DNA of 64,000 bases from CAZXFA01 sp964640085 (GTDB taxonomy: Bacteria > Actinomycetota > UBA4738 > HRBIN12). The position numbers and the translations under genes are program-made. The stretch covers positions 73,297 through 137,296 of the forward strand of contig CAZXFA010000002.1 in the NCBI GenBank assembly GCA_964640085.1, given 5' to 3'. Positions 41,474 through 51,119 of this stretch are shown piece after piece; within the stretch, counting starts at the first letter, position 1, and the number at the start of each line of letters is the position of its first letter. Below the pieces are notes generated by a model that was given only the letters and a program-made list of their open reading frames with translations, had not been told where the DNA came from and made no database searches.

Positions 41474-42297
41474 CCCTCCCACCACCACGCCAGCCCGAAC
41501 AGATCCGGACCCGTGTGCGCGATCATCACCGGGCCGAACCGGCCGACGAACGCGGTCTCCGGCTCCACCTGGGCTCGGAGCTGGGCCAGGAGACGCTCAG
41601 CACGATCCTCGGCCAGCGCGTGCATCGAGGCGACGTGCAGACGCGCGCCCGGGAACCGTCCCCGCAGGCACTCGGCGACCGTCCGTGCGATGATCGCCGT
41701 CTCGCTCCGCGCGGGGCGCATCGGCCGGACCCGTCCGCCCTTGAGCTCGATGAGCGGCAGCAGACCGAGGGAGCGCCCCGCCCAGGCCGCCACCTCTGGA
41801 ACGTGGCCGCCCCGGGCGACCCACTCGAGGCTCCCGAGCGTGGCCACCAGGCGCACACGCGAGGCGGCTTCGCGGGCCGCGGCCTCCACACGGTCGAGCG
41901 AACCGCCCGCCTCCGCCGCCCTGGCCGCCGCGAGCACCACGAGCCCCTGCGCCCCCGCCGCCGTCCCCGTGTCCAGCACCCGCACCCGGTCCTCGAACGG
42001 CTCGGCCGCCAGCCGCGCCACGTCGTGGACGGCGCTCAGCCGCCTCGCCACCGTGAGGACCAGGGCTCCGTCCGGCCCCAGGCTCGCCTCGAGAGCCTGA
42101 CGCATCTCGCCGGGGGTCGGCCCGGAGGTCGTGAGCCCTTCGTCCTCGCGCCGCACGATCTCCTCGAGCTCGATCTCCCCTTCCCGGTACGCGACGCCGC
42201 CGATCGTGACCCACATCGGGACGACAGCGATCCGGACGCGAGCCGCCAGATCCTCCGGGAGGGCGGCGGCGCTGTCGGTGACGACGGCCACGCTCAC
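41470..42297 (-). CDS. DegV family (FakB-like) fatty-acid-binding protein
   Basis: A 275-aa DegV protein that should hold a fatty acid for phosphorylation by FakA. It starts VAVVTDSAAALPEDLA, has TSGPTPGEMRQALE and the late MIAHTGPDLFGLAWW. The mid-domain motif is divergent: SxxSGTY is LSAVHDV and the GGR motif is GGH. GTG start overlaps the MFS stop (GTGA), placing it third in plsY-MFS-degV. Confidence 0.88.
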   Translation of the reverse strand: MSVAVVTDSAAALPEDLAARVRIAVVPMWVTIGGVAYREGEIELEEIVRREDEGLTTSGPTPGEMRQALEASLGPDGALVLTVARRLSAVHDVARLAAEPFEDRVRVLDTGTAAGAQGLVVLAAARAAEAGGSLDRVEAAAREAASRVRLVATLGSLEWVARGGHVPEVAAWAGRSLGLLPLIELKGGRVRPMRPARSETAIIARTVAECLRGRFPGARLHVASMHALAEDRAERLLAQLRAQVEPETAFVGRFGPVMIAHTGPDLFGLAWWWEG

Positions 42298-43565
42298 GCC
42301 GGCGCCTCCGCCCCGGCGCGTGGATGCCGCACCAGCCCCGCGCTCACCACGATCACGAGCCCGGCGGCCAGCAGGACCAGGCGCGACTCCGCCAGCCGAC
42401 CGACGACGGGCAGCCGGACCGCCCCGGCGAGATCCACGGCCACCCCGGCCGCCACAGCGGCCAGGCCGAGACCCGCACGGATCAGCACGTGGAAGACGGC
42501 GAAGGCCTGCACGGCCGCCTGGCCGGCGAGCCGGGCCTGCAGGACGCTCATCCCGCCGACCAAGGTGGCGGACGTGAACAGGCCGAAGGCGACGGCGCCC
42601 AGGTACGCGAAGGCCAACGTCGGGGCCAGCCCCATCACGGCCACGGTCACGCCCTGCGCCGCCACGGTGAGGCGGACGGTCCCGAGGTCCGAGCGCCATC
42701 CGAGCAGGCGATACACGCCCAGCCCGGCGGCGGCTCCGATCCCGAACAGCACGACCAACGCGCCGAACTCGGCGTCGCTCGCCGCGAGCGTCTCCCTCAC
42801 GAACACGATCCCCACCGAGAACAACGTCCCCACGCCCATCGCCACGGTCAGCGTCGCCGGCAGGATCGCGCGCAGGAGTGGGAACCGGAAGGCCTCCAGG
42901 AACCCTCCCTCGGCCTCGGCCGGAACCGTCGGGGGCCAGCCCTCGACCATCCTCCGCTCTCCCGACGCGTCCAGGACGTGGAGCGTCCGGACGAACGCGA
43001 ACGAGACCATGAAGGTCGCCGCGTCGATCGCGAACACCAGCAGGAACGGACGGGTCCCCAGGAAGCCGGCCTCGCCGAACACGGCGGACCCGACCGCCAC
43101 CACCCCGCCGAAGGCGGCCGCCCCGAGGGGGATCGTTCCGTAGGACGAGCCGAGCACGAGCCCGTTGGCCGTCGGGAGGTCCTCATCTCCGGCGAGATCG
43201 GGGATCGAGGCATCGCGCGCGGGGAGGAAGACGAGCCCACCGACCTCGAGGAGGAACGCCCACAGATAGACCCACCACACGCCGCGCACGAGCGGGATCA
43301 GCAGGACGACCCCGGTGCGGGCCAGGTCGGCGGCGAGCATCGTCCGACGCCGGTTCCAGCGGCGCACGAAACGGGTCGCGACCGGGCCGGCGACGACCGC
43401 GGGCAGCAGCCGCAGGACCAGCATCCCGCCGACGGCGGTCGACGAGCCCGTGAGATCCAGAACCAGCACTATCAGCGCGACGGTGGCCATCCAGTCCCCG
43501 AGCGCCGACACCGTCTGTCCGATGAGCAGGTTGCGGAATCCCCGGCGGCGGAGGAGGGACCTCAC
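42294..43565 (-). CDS. MFS transporter
   Basis: A 423-aa membrane protein of the major facilitator superfamily, similar in layout to the MFS_3/enterobactin-exporter group. Twelve hydrophobic segments can be counted, from LLIGQTVSALGDWMATVALI to LLAAGLVIVVSAGLV, and the loop 2-3 has RFVRRWNRRRTM. GTG at 43565 overlaps the plsY stop (GTGA). Its place between plsY and a FakB-like gene suggests a lipid-related substrate, for example lysophospholipid or fatty acid. Confidence 0.88.
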   Translation of the reverse strand: MRSLLRRRGFRNLLIGQTVSALGDWMATVALIVLVLDLTGSSTAVGGMLVLRLLPAVVAGPVATRFVRRWNRRRTMLAADLARTGVVLLIPLVRGVWWVYLWAFLLEVGGLVFLPARDASIPDLAGDEDLPTANGLVLGSSYGTIPLGAAAFGGVVAVGSAVFGEAGFLGTRPFLLVFAIDAATFMVSFAFVRTLHVLDASGERRMVEGWPPTVPAEAEGGFLEAFRFPLLRAILPATLTVAMGVGTLFSVGIVFVRETLAASDAEFGALVVLFGIGAAAGLGVYRLLGWRSDLGTVRLTVAAQGVTVAVMGLAPTLAFAYLGAVAFGLFTSATLVGGMSVLQARLAGQAAVQAFAVFHVLIRAGLGLAAVAAGVAVDLAGAVRLPVVGRLAESRLVLLAAGLVIVVSAGLVRHPRAGAEAPA

Positions 43566-44185
43566 GGACGCGTCGGAGGGTCCTCGTCGTGCACGAGCCG
43601 GCGCACCAGCACCCGAGCCACCGCGTGGCCCGCGGGCGGCGGGGCGTTGCCCACCAGTCGCTTGGCGATGATGGGCGTCAGGATCGCGACGGCGGCCACC
43701 GCCCCACGGCGTCCGTGGGTGCGGACCAGCACCGGGACGAGCACGAGGTAGGACAGGAAGCAGCCGAGCGAGGTTCGACGTGCGAACCGGCCGCCGGCCA
43801 GCCCCGCGCCGAGCACGACGACCCCCGGCCACGCGTTCACCGCCAACGCGCCCATCGCGGGGGAGACCCCACGACCGCCGGCGCCGCCGAGGAAGGGCGA
43901 CCAATCGTGCCCGGCCACCGCCGCGCCACCCGCGACCGCCGCGAGGAAGGGGCGGTCCAGACCGGCAAGGAGGGGACCGACCGCACCCTTCGCGACGTCG
44001 AGGGACCCGGCGATCGCCAACGGCACGAACCCGGCCACACGGTACAGGGCGGAGCCGGACACCGTCCCCGTGCCCACCCGGCGGAGGTCGACGCCGCGCG
44101 TGCGACGCGCGGCGAGGTTGGAGAACGGGATCGACCCGGCCAGGTAGGCCAGGCCGAGCACGGCCATCCTGGGGAGCCGTCTCAC
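43562..44185 (-). CDS. plsY: Glycerol-3-phosphate acyltransferase PlsY-like protein
   Basis: A 207-aa integral membrane protein of the PlsY family, which transfers acyl groups from acyl-phosphate to glycerol 3-phosphate. It keeps YLAGSIPFSNLAARR and the GRGVSPAMGALA loop, and HDWSPFLGG. The family motif GSGNxGATN reads GTGTVSGSA here, so a highly conserved Asn is missing and activity is uncertain. It leads an operon with an MFS protein and a FakB-like DegV, which fits a fatty-acid-to-acyl-phosphate route. Confidence 0.82.
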   Translation of the reverse strand: MRRLPRMAVLGLAYLAGSIPFSNLAARRTRGVDLRRVGTGTVSGSALYRVAGFVPLAIAGSLDVAKGAVGPLLAGLDRPFLAAVAGGAAVAGHDWSPFLGGAGGRGVSPAMGALAVNAWPGVVVLGAGLAGGRFARRTSLGCFLSYLVLVPVLVRTHGRRGAVAAVAILTPIIAKRLVGNAPPPAGHAVARVLVRRLVHDEDPPTRP

Positions 44186-44282
44186 GGCTCAGACGCTACA
44201 CCGGGCACGGATGGGGCTCGGTCGGCTTTGCCACCGGGGCAACGGCTTGGGACAGTGTGGGAAGCGGAGAGAGGAGCGCCTC

Positions 44283-45185
44283 GTGGCCGACGTCATCGTG
44301 GTCGAAGGGCTCACGAAGTCCTACGGCAGGCAGCGGGGCGTGGTGGACCTCTCCTTCGGCGTTCGGCCGGGCGAGGTGTTCGGCTACCTGGGCCCGAACG
44401 GCGCGGGCAAGACGACCACGATCCGAACCCTCCTCGACCTCATCCGTCCGACCGGCGGGCGTGCGACCGTGCTGGGGATGGACTCACGCGCCGACGCGAT
44501 CGAGATCCATCGGCGGGTCGGGTACCTGCCCGGTGAGTTCGGCCTCTACGACCACCTGACCGGCGGTGAGTACCTCACGTTCCTCGCGGATCTGCGGGGC
44601 GGCGTGCCGAGCGAGGGGATCGCCGAGCTCGCCGCACGCTTGGACCTCGACCTCTCGGTTCGGATCAGGGCCCTCTCGCACGGTAACCGTCAGAAGTTGG
44701 GGCTGATCCAAGCGTTCATGCATCGACCGGAGCTGCTGATCCTCGACGAACCGACGTCCGGCTTGGACCCCCTGATGCAGCAGGTCTTCTACGGGATCCT
44801 GACCGAGGCTCGGGACGAGGGGCGCACGGTCTTCCTGTCGTCCCACGTGATGCCCGAGGTGGAGCGGGTGTGCGACCGGGTCGGCATCATCCGCGAGGGT
44901 CGGTTGGTCGCCGTGGAGGACATCGGCGACCTCCGCGCGAAGGAGGTCCGGACGCTCGAGGTCCACTTCGACGGACCGGTGGCAGCGGGCGAGTTCCGCG
45001 GACTCCCGGGCATCCGCGACGTGCACCCGATCGGTGATGCCCTCCGCATCACGGTCGCCGGCGAGATGGACGCGGTCGTCAAGCGCGCGGCCCGACACCC
45101 CATCGTCGATCTGAAGAGCCACGAGCCGACGCTGGAGGAGATCTTCCTCACGTTCTATGGGAGCGAGGAGAAGGATGGCGACTGA
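44283..45185 (+). CDS. ABC transporter ATP-binding protein (ABC-2 exporter)
   Basis: A 300-aa ATPase with Walker A GPNGAGKTTT, signature LSHGNRQKLGL, Walker B LLILDEPTSGLDP and the switch His in SSHVMPEV. The C-terminal extension (THE-box-like DLKSHEPTLEEIFLTFYG) is typical of drug or lipid ABC-2 exporters. GTG at 44283 follows GAGAGGAG. It overlaps the permease gene by 11 bp. Confidence 0.93.
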   Translation: MADVIVVEGLTKSYGRQRGVVDLSFGVRPGEVFGYLGPNGAGKTTTIRTLLDLIRPTGGRATVLGMDSRADAIEIHRRVGYLPGEFGLYDHLTGGEYLTFLADLRGGVPSEGIAELAARLDLDLSVRIRALSHGNRQKLGLIQAFMHRPELLILDEPTSGLDPLMQQVFYGILTEARDEGRTVFLSSHVMPEVERVCDRVGIIREGRLVAVEDIGDLRAKEVRTLEVHFDGPVAAGEFRGLPGIRDVHPIGDALRITVAGEMDAVVKRAARHPIVDLKSHEPTLEEIFLTFYGSEEKDGD

Positions 45186-46008
45186 GGCGCTCGCGCCGCG
45201 TCCGATGCTGCGGACCGTCCTGCTGAAGACGATCCGGGATCAGCGCCGCGCCCTGCTCTGGTGGTCCGTGGGGCTCCTGGCCACCGCGCTGATGTACGCG
45301 GCCGTCTACCCGAGCATCCGCGAGAACGCCGACGCGCTGACCGAGTACCTGGACAGCTTCCCGGACGTGTTCCGCGAGGCCTTCCTGGGCGAGAGCGGCG
45401 ACTTCGCGTCCCCCGCCGGCTACCTCAACACCGAACTGTTCGGATTCTTCGGCCCCTTGCTCCTGTTGCTGTACTCGGTCGGCGCCGGAGCTCGGGCGAT
45501 CGCCGGCGAGGAGGAGCGACAGACGCTGGACGTGCTCCTCACGACCCCGGTCTCCCGGAGCCGGGTCTTCGCCGAGAAGTTCGGCGCCATGCTGTTCGGC
45601 CTCCTGTCCCTCTCGGTCGTCCTGTGGGCCTCCGTGGTGGCCCTCGGTCCACCCTTCGACCTGACGCCCGACCTCGGGAACCTCGCCGCCGCGACCCTCA
45701 GCTGCTTCCTGCTGGCGATCGCGTTCGGGACGATCGCCCTCGCGGTCGGCGCGTTCACGGGGAGGCGCGCGCTCGCGATCGGGGTCACAGCGGGCCTCGC
45801 CGCCGCCACCTACCTCTTCGACGTGTTGGCGCCATCGGTCGACGCCATCGCGTGGCTCGAGTACGTGTCCCCCTTCTACTACTACCGCGACGCGGAGCCG
45901 CTCCTGAACGGGCCGAACGTCGCGCACGCGCTCGTCCTGGTATCGATCACGGTGATCGCGTTCGCGGGCGGCCGCTGGGCGTTCCAGCGACGGGACCTCG
46001 CCGCGTAG
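45175..46008 (+). CDS. ABC-2 type exporter permease
   Basis: A 277-aa membrane protein with six hydrophobic segments, starting LLWWSVGLLATALMYAAVY, and the ABC-2 permease motif EEERQTLDVLLTTPVSRSRVFAEKF before the third segment. With the preceding ATPase it forms a complete exporter as a dimer. ATG at 45175 has GAGGAGAAGG upstream. The substrate is unknown. Confidence 0.9.
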   Translation: MATEALAPRPMLRTVLLKTIRDQRRALLWWSVGLLATALMYAAVYPSIRENADALTEYLDSFPDVFREAFLGESGDFASPAGYLNTELFGFFGPLLLLLYSVGAGARAIAGEEERQTLDVLLTTPVSRSRVFAEKFGAMLFGLLSLSVVLWASVVALGPPFDLTPDLGNLAAATLSCFLLAIAFGTIALAVGAFTGRRALAIGVTAGLAAATYLFDVLAPSVDAIAWLEYVSPFYYYRDAEPLLNGPNVAHALVLVSITVIAFAGGRWAFQRRDLAA

Positions 46009-46015
46009 AGCAGCG

Positions 46016-46768
46016 CTACGCGGACGACCAGCCCCCGTCCGCAGCCAGGGTCGCCCCGTTCACGGTCGAGGCCTCGTCGCTCGCGAGCCACGAGATGGCG
46101 GTGGCGATCTCGTCCGGCTGCGCAGCCACCGGCATCGTCGCCATCGAGAGCTGCGCCCGCTCCATGGCCCACGGGGCCTTCGGGGCCGCGGTCGTGCCGA
46201 TGTTCGTCTCGACCGGTCCGGGGAGCACGGCGTTGGAACGGATCCCCCGCGGGCCGTAGAAGTACGCGATGCTCTTCACCAGGCCGACGACCCCGTGCTT
46301 GGAGCTCGTGTAGGCGACTCCGGATGCGCCGGCTCCGAGCGAGGCCTCGGATGCCACCGTCACGATCGAGCCCTCGCCCGCCTCCAGCATCGACGGGAGC
46401 ACCGCCCGGGATAGACGCATGACCCCCGTCAGGTTCACCGCCAGCACGCGCTCCCACGTCTCGTCGTCGACATCGCCGAGCGGAAGGAAGTTGTCCATGA
46501 TGCCGGCGACGTTGGCGAGGACGTCGATGCGAGCCCCGGCCGCGGCCACGAGCCGATCGACGTCCTCCTGCTCCGTGACGTCCGCGATCACGAGCTCCAC
46601 CGCGAGCCCCGCGTGCTCGAGCACCGCCCTGCTCTCGGTAGGCTCGACGACGTCGCAGCCGACCACGTGGGCTCCCTCCCGAGCGAGCCGGAGAGCTGTG
46701 GCCTGCCCGATCCCGCTCGCCGCGCCGGTCACGATGGCGACCTTGCCTGTGTGACGTGAGGTATCCAT
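46016..46768 (-). CDS. Short-chain dehydrogenase/reductase
   Basis: A 250-aa SDR with the classic cofactor motif TGAASGIGQAT, Asp at the end of the second strand region (GCDVVEP), NVAG, catalytic Ser in VTVASEASLG and YTSSK, and the C-terminal GATLAADGGWSSA. Asp after the second strand favours NAD(H). GGAGGGGACG is placed before the ATG. The substrate is unknown. Confidence 0.92.
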   Translation of the reverse strand: MDTSRHTGKVAIVTGAASGIGQATALRLAREGAHVVGCDVVEPTESRAVLEHAGLAVELVIADVTEQEDVDRLVAAAGARIDVLANVAGIMDNFLPLGDVDDETWERVLAVNLTGVMRLSRAVLPSMLEAGEGSIVTVASEASLGAGASGVAYTSSKHGVVGLVKSIAYFYGPRGIRSNAVLPGPVETNIGTTAAPKAPWAMERAQLSMATMPVAAQPDEIATAISWLASDEASTVNGATLAADGGWSSA

Positions 46769-46819
46769 CGTCCCCTCCTTCCCGACCCTTCCGAACGAGA
46801 TTAGCGAGACCGCTCCGGG

Positions 46820-48211
46820 TCAGGCGGTGAAGGGCTCGAACGCGGGCGCGCCCATGGGCCAGGGGTGCGCACGTTCCCACGCCGACGCCATCTCGAGCAC
46901 CAGGTCGTCGCGCCAGCGCGGCCCGTTGATCAGGATCCCGAACGGGAGCCCGTTCGGACACGTTCCGGCCGGAACGCTGAGCGAAGGATGCCCGGAGAGG
47001 TTGAACTCGCCGGTGTTGTATCCCTCGGGGCCGGCCACCCGATCGGTCCCAGGCAGGGTTCCGTCGGGGGCCCAGCCCTCGTACCCGTGCGTGGGGCACA
47101 CGAGCACGGCATCTCGCCCGAGCAGCCGGTCCAGGTCTGCCGCGTAGTCGAACCGTCGGTGGCGTGCCGCCAGGTAGTCCTCGACCGTGTACCGGAGCGC
47201 GCGCTCCATCTCCGCTCGGAAGGGCGCGCTGAACCGCTGCAGGCTCTCCTCGACAAACGAACGGCCGAGCCAGTGGAGCTCCTCCACCGCCACGGTCACG
47301 TACCAGTCGCGGGCCGGGTCCCCGCCGTTCGCCATCGCTACGGGGAACAGCGAGGCGGGATCGATCTCGTCGACCGGGAGGCCGAGGTCGCGCTCGATCG
47401 CCCCGAGGGCGACCCGGTACGGCTCGTCGACCTCCGGCGGCAGGGAGCCGAAGTCCCAGGTCCTCGAAGTCGCCACCACGCGCGACGGCATCTCGCGCCG
47501 GGGCGTCCACTCGGGCGCGGCCGATGGATCGCCCTCGACCGACCCACGCATCACGTCGAGCAGGAGCCTCGCGTCGGCGACGGTGGAGGCGAGTGGGCCC
47601 TGGGTCGAGCACTCGAGCCATGACGGGATCGGGCGACGTCCGACCAGCCCGGCCGTAGGCTTCAGCCCGACGAGCCCGCAGAACGCCGCGGGCGTCCGGA
47701 TCGATCCGCCGCCGTCGGTGCCGGTGGCGAGCGGGGCCAGCCCCGCCGCGAGCGCCGCCCCCGATCCGCCCGAGGACCCGCCAGGCGACCGATCCGAGCC
47801 CCAGGGGTTCCGCGTCGGCCCGAACAGGTCGTTGTCGGTGTACCCCTGGAACGCGAACTCCGGGATGTTCGTCCGCCCGACCACGATGGCGCCGGCGCCC
47901 ACCAGGCGCTCCACCGTGATCTCGCTGCGTTCCGCGGGGGGTCGCCCGAGCATCGTGCGCGACCCGAAGTGCGTGACCGCCCCCGCGAGATCCGTGTTGT
48001 CCTTCACGAGCAGGGGCAACCCCACGAGCGGTCCTTCCGCAGCTCGCTTGTCCACGACGCGGGCCTCCTCGAGGGCGCGGTCGGCCCGGACGGCGGTGAC
48101 CGCGTTCAGCGACGGGTTCCAGCGCTCGATCCGAGCGAGCGATCCCGTCACCAGCTCGAAGGCCGACACCCGCCGATCCCGAACGGCGGCGGCAAGCTCT
48201 GCGAGGGGCAC
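46820..48211 (-). CDS. Amidase (amidase-signature family)
   Basis: A 463-aa amidase. The Ser-cisSer-Lys triad is visible: Lys in PLLVKDNTDLAG, the two serines in GGSSGGSGAALAAGLAPLATGTDGGGSIRTPA (in segments). It hydrolyses amides of unknown nature; GatA is excluded because gatB and gatC are missing and the C-terminus differs. GTG start lies one base after the upstream PYROXD2-like gene stop, so they are one operon. Confidence 0.92.
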   Translation of the reverse strand: MPLAELAAAVRDRRVSAFELVTGSLARIERWNPSLNAVTAVRADRALEEARVVDKRAAEGPLVGLPLLVKDNTDLAGAVTHFGSRTMLGRPPAERSEITVERLVGAGAIVVGRTNIPEFAFQGYTDNDLFGPTRNPWGSDRSPGGSSGGSGAALAAGLAPLATGTDGGGSIRTPAAFCGLVGLKPTAGLVGRRPIPSWLECSTQGPLASTVADARLLLDVMRGSVEGDPSAAPEWTPRREMPSRVVATSRTWDFGSLPPEVDEPYRVALGAIERDLGLPVDEIDPASLFPVAMANGGDPARDWYVTVAVEELHWLGRSFVEESLQRFSAPFRAEMERALRYTVEDYLAARHRRFDYAADLDRLLGRDAVLVCPTHGYEGWAPDGTLPGTDRVAGPEGYNTGEFNLSGHPSLSVPAGTCPNGLPFGILINGPRWRDDLVLEMASAWERAHPWPMGAPAFEPFTA

Positions 48212-48212
48212 C

Positions 48213-49838
48213 TCAGCGACCGAGGCTCTTGATGCGGTCCACGAACTCGCCGCGCTTGTGGTCGCGCAGGATCACGCTCGCGGCGTTCCGACCGGGCACC
48301 CCCATCACCCCGCCGCCGGGATGGGTGCCGGACCCGCACAGGTACATCCCGGCGATCGGCGAGCGGTAGTCCCCGTACCCGGGGATCGGGCGGAAGCTGA
48401 ACATCTGGTCCGGTGTCAGCTCACCCTGCATGATGTTCCCGCCGATCAGGCCGAACCGGTCCTCGATGTCCTTCGGCGTCAAGACCTCGACCTGCTCGAC
48501 CGCGCCATCGAGGCCGGGTGCGTACTCGCCGAGGGCCTTCAGCATCCGCCCGGCGTACTCCTCGCGGCCGCCATCGTCCCACGAGCCCTCGCGGAGCTCG
48601 TACGGTCCGTACTGGCTGAACGCGAGCATCAGGTGCTTGCCCTCGGGCGCCAGGCCGTCGGGCTCGTGTGCGGTGGGGAACACCACCTCGACGTAGGGGT
48701 GCTCGGACATCCGCCCGAACTTCGCATCGTCCCACGCCCGCTCGAGGTACTCGATCGACGGCGAGACGGCGACGAGACCTCGATGCAGGTCGCCGTCCTG
48801 GTCCCAGCTCGGGAAGGCAGGCAGCCCGGAGAGCGCGACGTTCACCTTCACGGAGCCCGAGCGCGATCGGTAGCGCTTCACGTCGCGGACCACGTCGCCC
48901 GGCAGACGCTCCTCCCCAACGAGCGACAGGAACGTGGTGACCGGATGCGCGCTGGAGACCACGCGCTGCGAGCGGATCAGGGTTCCGTCCAGCAGCGCCA
49001 CGCCGACGGCACGCCCGCTGGCGTTGATCGCGACCCGATCGACCTCCGCGTCGGTCCGGATCTCCGCCCCCGCGGCCTGGGCGGCTCGCGCCATCGCCTG
49101 CGAGACGCCGCCCATGCCGCCCCTGACCCAGCCCCACGCGCCGGTGTGTCCGTCGATCTCGCCGATCCAGTGGTGCATCAGGACGTACGCACTGCCGGGC
49201 GTCATCGGTCCACACCACGCGCCGATGATCGCCTGCGTCGCGAGGGCGCCCTTCACGCGCTCGTCTCGGAACCACTCGTCGAGGAAGTCGGCCGCGCTCA
49301 TCGTGAAGAGTCGCACCACCTCGTGGATATCGCGCCCGCTCCACTTCCGGAACCTGCCCGCCGTCGCGGCCCACTTCGGCAGCTCGCGGATGTTCAGGTT
49401 GGGCGGCACGACGAACAGCAGATCCTTGAGCAGGCCCGCCACGCGGTCGAAGTACCGATCGAACGCGCGATACGCCTCGGCGTCCTCCGGGTCGGATCGG
49501 GCGATCGCCGCCGCGTCGCGTTCGACGTCGCCCCACAGCGTGAGCGAGGTCCCGTCGGGGAACGGCACGAAGTAGTCCGGGGCGACGATCGAGACCTCGT
49601 AGCCGAACCGTTTCAGGTCGAGCTCGCGGACGATCCGGGGCGGCATCAGCGAGACGACGTACGAGGCGCTCGAGATCCGATACCCGGGCCAGGGTTCCTC
49701 GGTCGCCGCGGCGCCGCCGAGGAGGTCGCGCTTCTCGAGCACCAGCACGTCTAGGCCCGCCTTGGCGAGGTAGGCTGCGCAGGCGAGGCCGTTGTGGCCT
49801 CCTCCGATGATGACGACATCGCGCTCGAACACACCCAC
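48213..49838 (-). CDS. NAD(P)/FAD-dependent oxidoreductase, PYROXD2/phytoene desaturase-like
   Basis: A 541-aa flavoprotein with the Rossmann motif VVIIGGGHNGLACAAYLAKAG, the following EKRDLLGGAA, and the C-terminal MYLCGSGTHPGGGVMGVPGRNAA that marks the PYROXD2/CrtI-like amine oxidase superfamily. Such proteins are not limited to carotenoid synthesis; no phytoene synthase is nearby, so a carotenoid role is not supported. GTG at 49838 or 49832 may be the start. It is divergent from the secreted repeat protein. Confidence 0.88.
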   Translation of the reverse strand: MGVFERDVVIIGGGHNGLACAAYLAKAGLDVLVLEKRDLLGGAAATEEPWPGYRISSASYVVSLMPPRIVRELDLKRFGYEVSIVAPDYFVPFPDGTSLTLWGDVERDAAAIARSDPEDAEAYRAFDRYFDRVAGLLKDLLFVVPPNLNIRELPKWAATAGRFRKWSGRDIHEVVRLFTMSAADFLDEWFRDERVKGALATQAIIGAWCGPMTPGSAYVLMHHWIGEIDGHTGAWGWVRGGMGGVSQAMARAAQAAGAEIRTDAEVDRVAINASGRAVGVALLDGTLIRSQRVVSSAHPVTTFLSLVGEERLPGDVVRDVKRYRSRSGSVKVNVALSGLPAFPSWDQDGDLHRGLVAVSPSIEYLERAWDDAKFGRMSEHPYVEVVFPTAHEPDGLAPEGKHLMLAFSQYGPYELREGSWDDGGREEYAGRMLKALGEYAPGLDGAVEQVEVLTPKDIEDRFGLIGGNIMQGELTPDQMFSFRPIPGYGDYRSPIAGMYLCGSGTHPGGGVMGVPGRNAASVILRDHKRGEFVDRIKSLGR

Positions 49839-49928
49839 GCGCGCCCGAGGGTACCGGGCCCGGACAGCCGACCGCAAACGGCGGCGCGCAGGTGACTCGG
49901 GCCGCGAACCCCAACCCGAGCCCGTCGG

Positions 49929-51119
49929 GTGGACGAGCTCCGGCTGCGGGCGCTGAAGAACGGCGGCCTGGCCGCCCTGCTGACCCTCGCGGTCGGATCG
50001 TGGCTCGTCACGGCCATCTCCGCCGGGGGACCATCGTCGACCAGACCCTCGCCGACCCCGTCGCCCAGCCCCTCGCCGACCCCTCCCGCCTGCATCCCGA
50101 GCTGGGAGCGGGTGGGCAGCGCCGACCCCGGCGAGACCTCGAACGCCCTGCTCGCGGTGGCGGCGATCTCCGCCAGCGAGGCCTGGGCCGTCGGCGCCAC
50201 CGGGCTCGACCCCGCCACCCCCACGGCCACCCTCGTGGAGCGATGGGACGGAGAGGCCTGGACCGCGATCGGAGCCCCGAGCCCGGGCAGCGAGCGGAAC
50301 GAGCTCCTCGCGGTGGACGCCTCCGAGCCGAACGACGTCTGGGCCGTGGGCAGAACGGCGAGCGGCTTCGGGGACGGCCCGCTCGCGATCCACTTCGACG
50401 GCACGGCATGGACCGAGGTGGAGCTCCCCTCGGAGGTGACGGGTGTGCTCACCGGCGTCTCCGCGATCTCGCCGACCGACGTCTGGGTCGTCGGCTTCAC
50501 CGGCGAGCCCGCCGCCTCCCTCGAACGAGCGCTCGTGATGCACTGGGACGGCGAGCTGTGGGCAGTGCTCGACCCCGGCCGGGCGGTCGGGGGCGGCCGG
50601 AGCCTGCTCCGCGCCGTGGTCGCCCTCTCCCCCACCGAGGTGTGGGCGGCCGGGTACTTCCGCAACGACAGGCCGCTCGTGATCAGGTTCGACGGCGAGG
50701 CGTGGAGCCGGTCCGAGATCGACGGCAGAGGTGGTCTGAACTCTATCGAACCGATCGGCGCCACCGAGGCGTGGGCCGTGGGCGGGGAGATCCGGCGCTT
50801 CGACGGTGTGGCGTGGAGCGAGCCTGAACCCGTGCCGAGCGAGGGCGAGCTCGACGGGGTCGCCTCGGTGGGTCCCGCCGACGTCTGGGCAGCGGGATCC
50901 CACCCGAGCCCGGACGGGACCTCGACCCGCGCGATCCTTCTCCGGTGGGACGGGCAGCGCTGGCAGGTCGTGTCGGGTCCGCCCGTCCCGGGCTCGGAAT
51001 CGTTCGCGGCGTTGGATGCGCTCCCCGACGGGACGATCCTCGCGGTCGGCAACCGAGACGTGGCGACCGGGCGCCGGACCTTCGCGGCGATCGCCCGCAC
51101 CTGTCCCCCGAACGCGTAG
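49929..51119 (+). CDS. Secreted beta-propeller-like repeat protein
   Basis: A 396-aa exported protein: signal or anchor segment LAALLTLAVGSWLVTAISAG, a Ser/Thr/Pro linker (SPTPSPSPSPTPP), then about six repeats of about 50 residues with the pattern D-VWAVG followed by a W-DG-W turn (for example SEAWAVG, NDVWAVG, TDVWVVG, TEVWAAG, TEAWAVG, ADVWAAG). The repeat layout suggests a beta-propeller on the cell surface. GTG start. No partner is evident. Confidence 0.8.
   Translation: MDELRLRALKNGGLAALLTLAVGSWLVTAISAGGPSSTRPSPTPSPSPSPTPPACIPSWERVGSADPGETSNALLAVAAISASEAWAVGATGLDPATPTATLVERWDGEAWTAIGAPSPGSERNELLAVDASEPNDVWAVGRTASGFGDGPLAIHFDGTAWTEVELPSEVTGVLTGVSAISPTDVWVVGFTGEPAASLERALVMHWDGELWAVLDPGRAVGGGRSLLRAVVALSPTEVWAAGYFRNDRPLVIRFDGEAWSRSEIDGRGGLNSIEPIGATEAWAVGGEIRRFDGVAWSEPEPVPSEGELDGVASVGPADVWAAGSHPSPDGTSTRAILLRWDGQRWQVVSGPPVPGSESFAALDALPDGTILAVGNRDVATGRRTFAAIARTCPPNA

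Noticed and set aside
46820..48211. GatA subunit of the tRNA amidotransferase
   Set aside because: No gatB or gatC nearby and the C-terminal region is that of a general amidase.
48213..49838. Carotenoid (CrtI) phytoene desaturase
   Set aside because: The protein has the PYROXD2-type C-terminus and there is no phytoene synthase or other carotenoid gene in the window.
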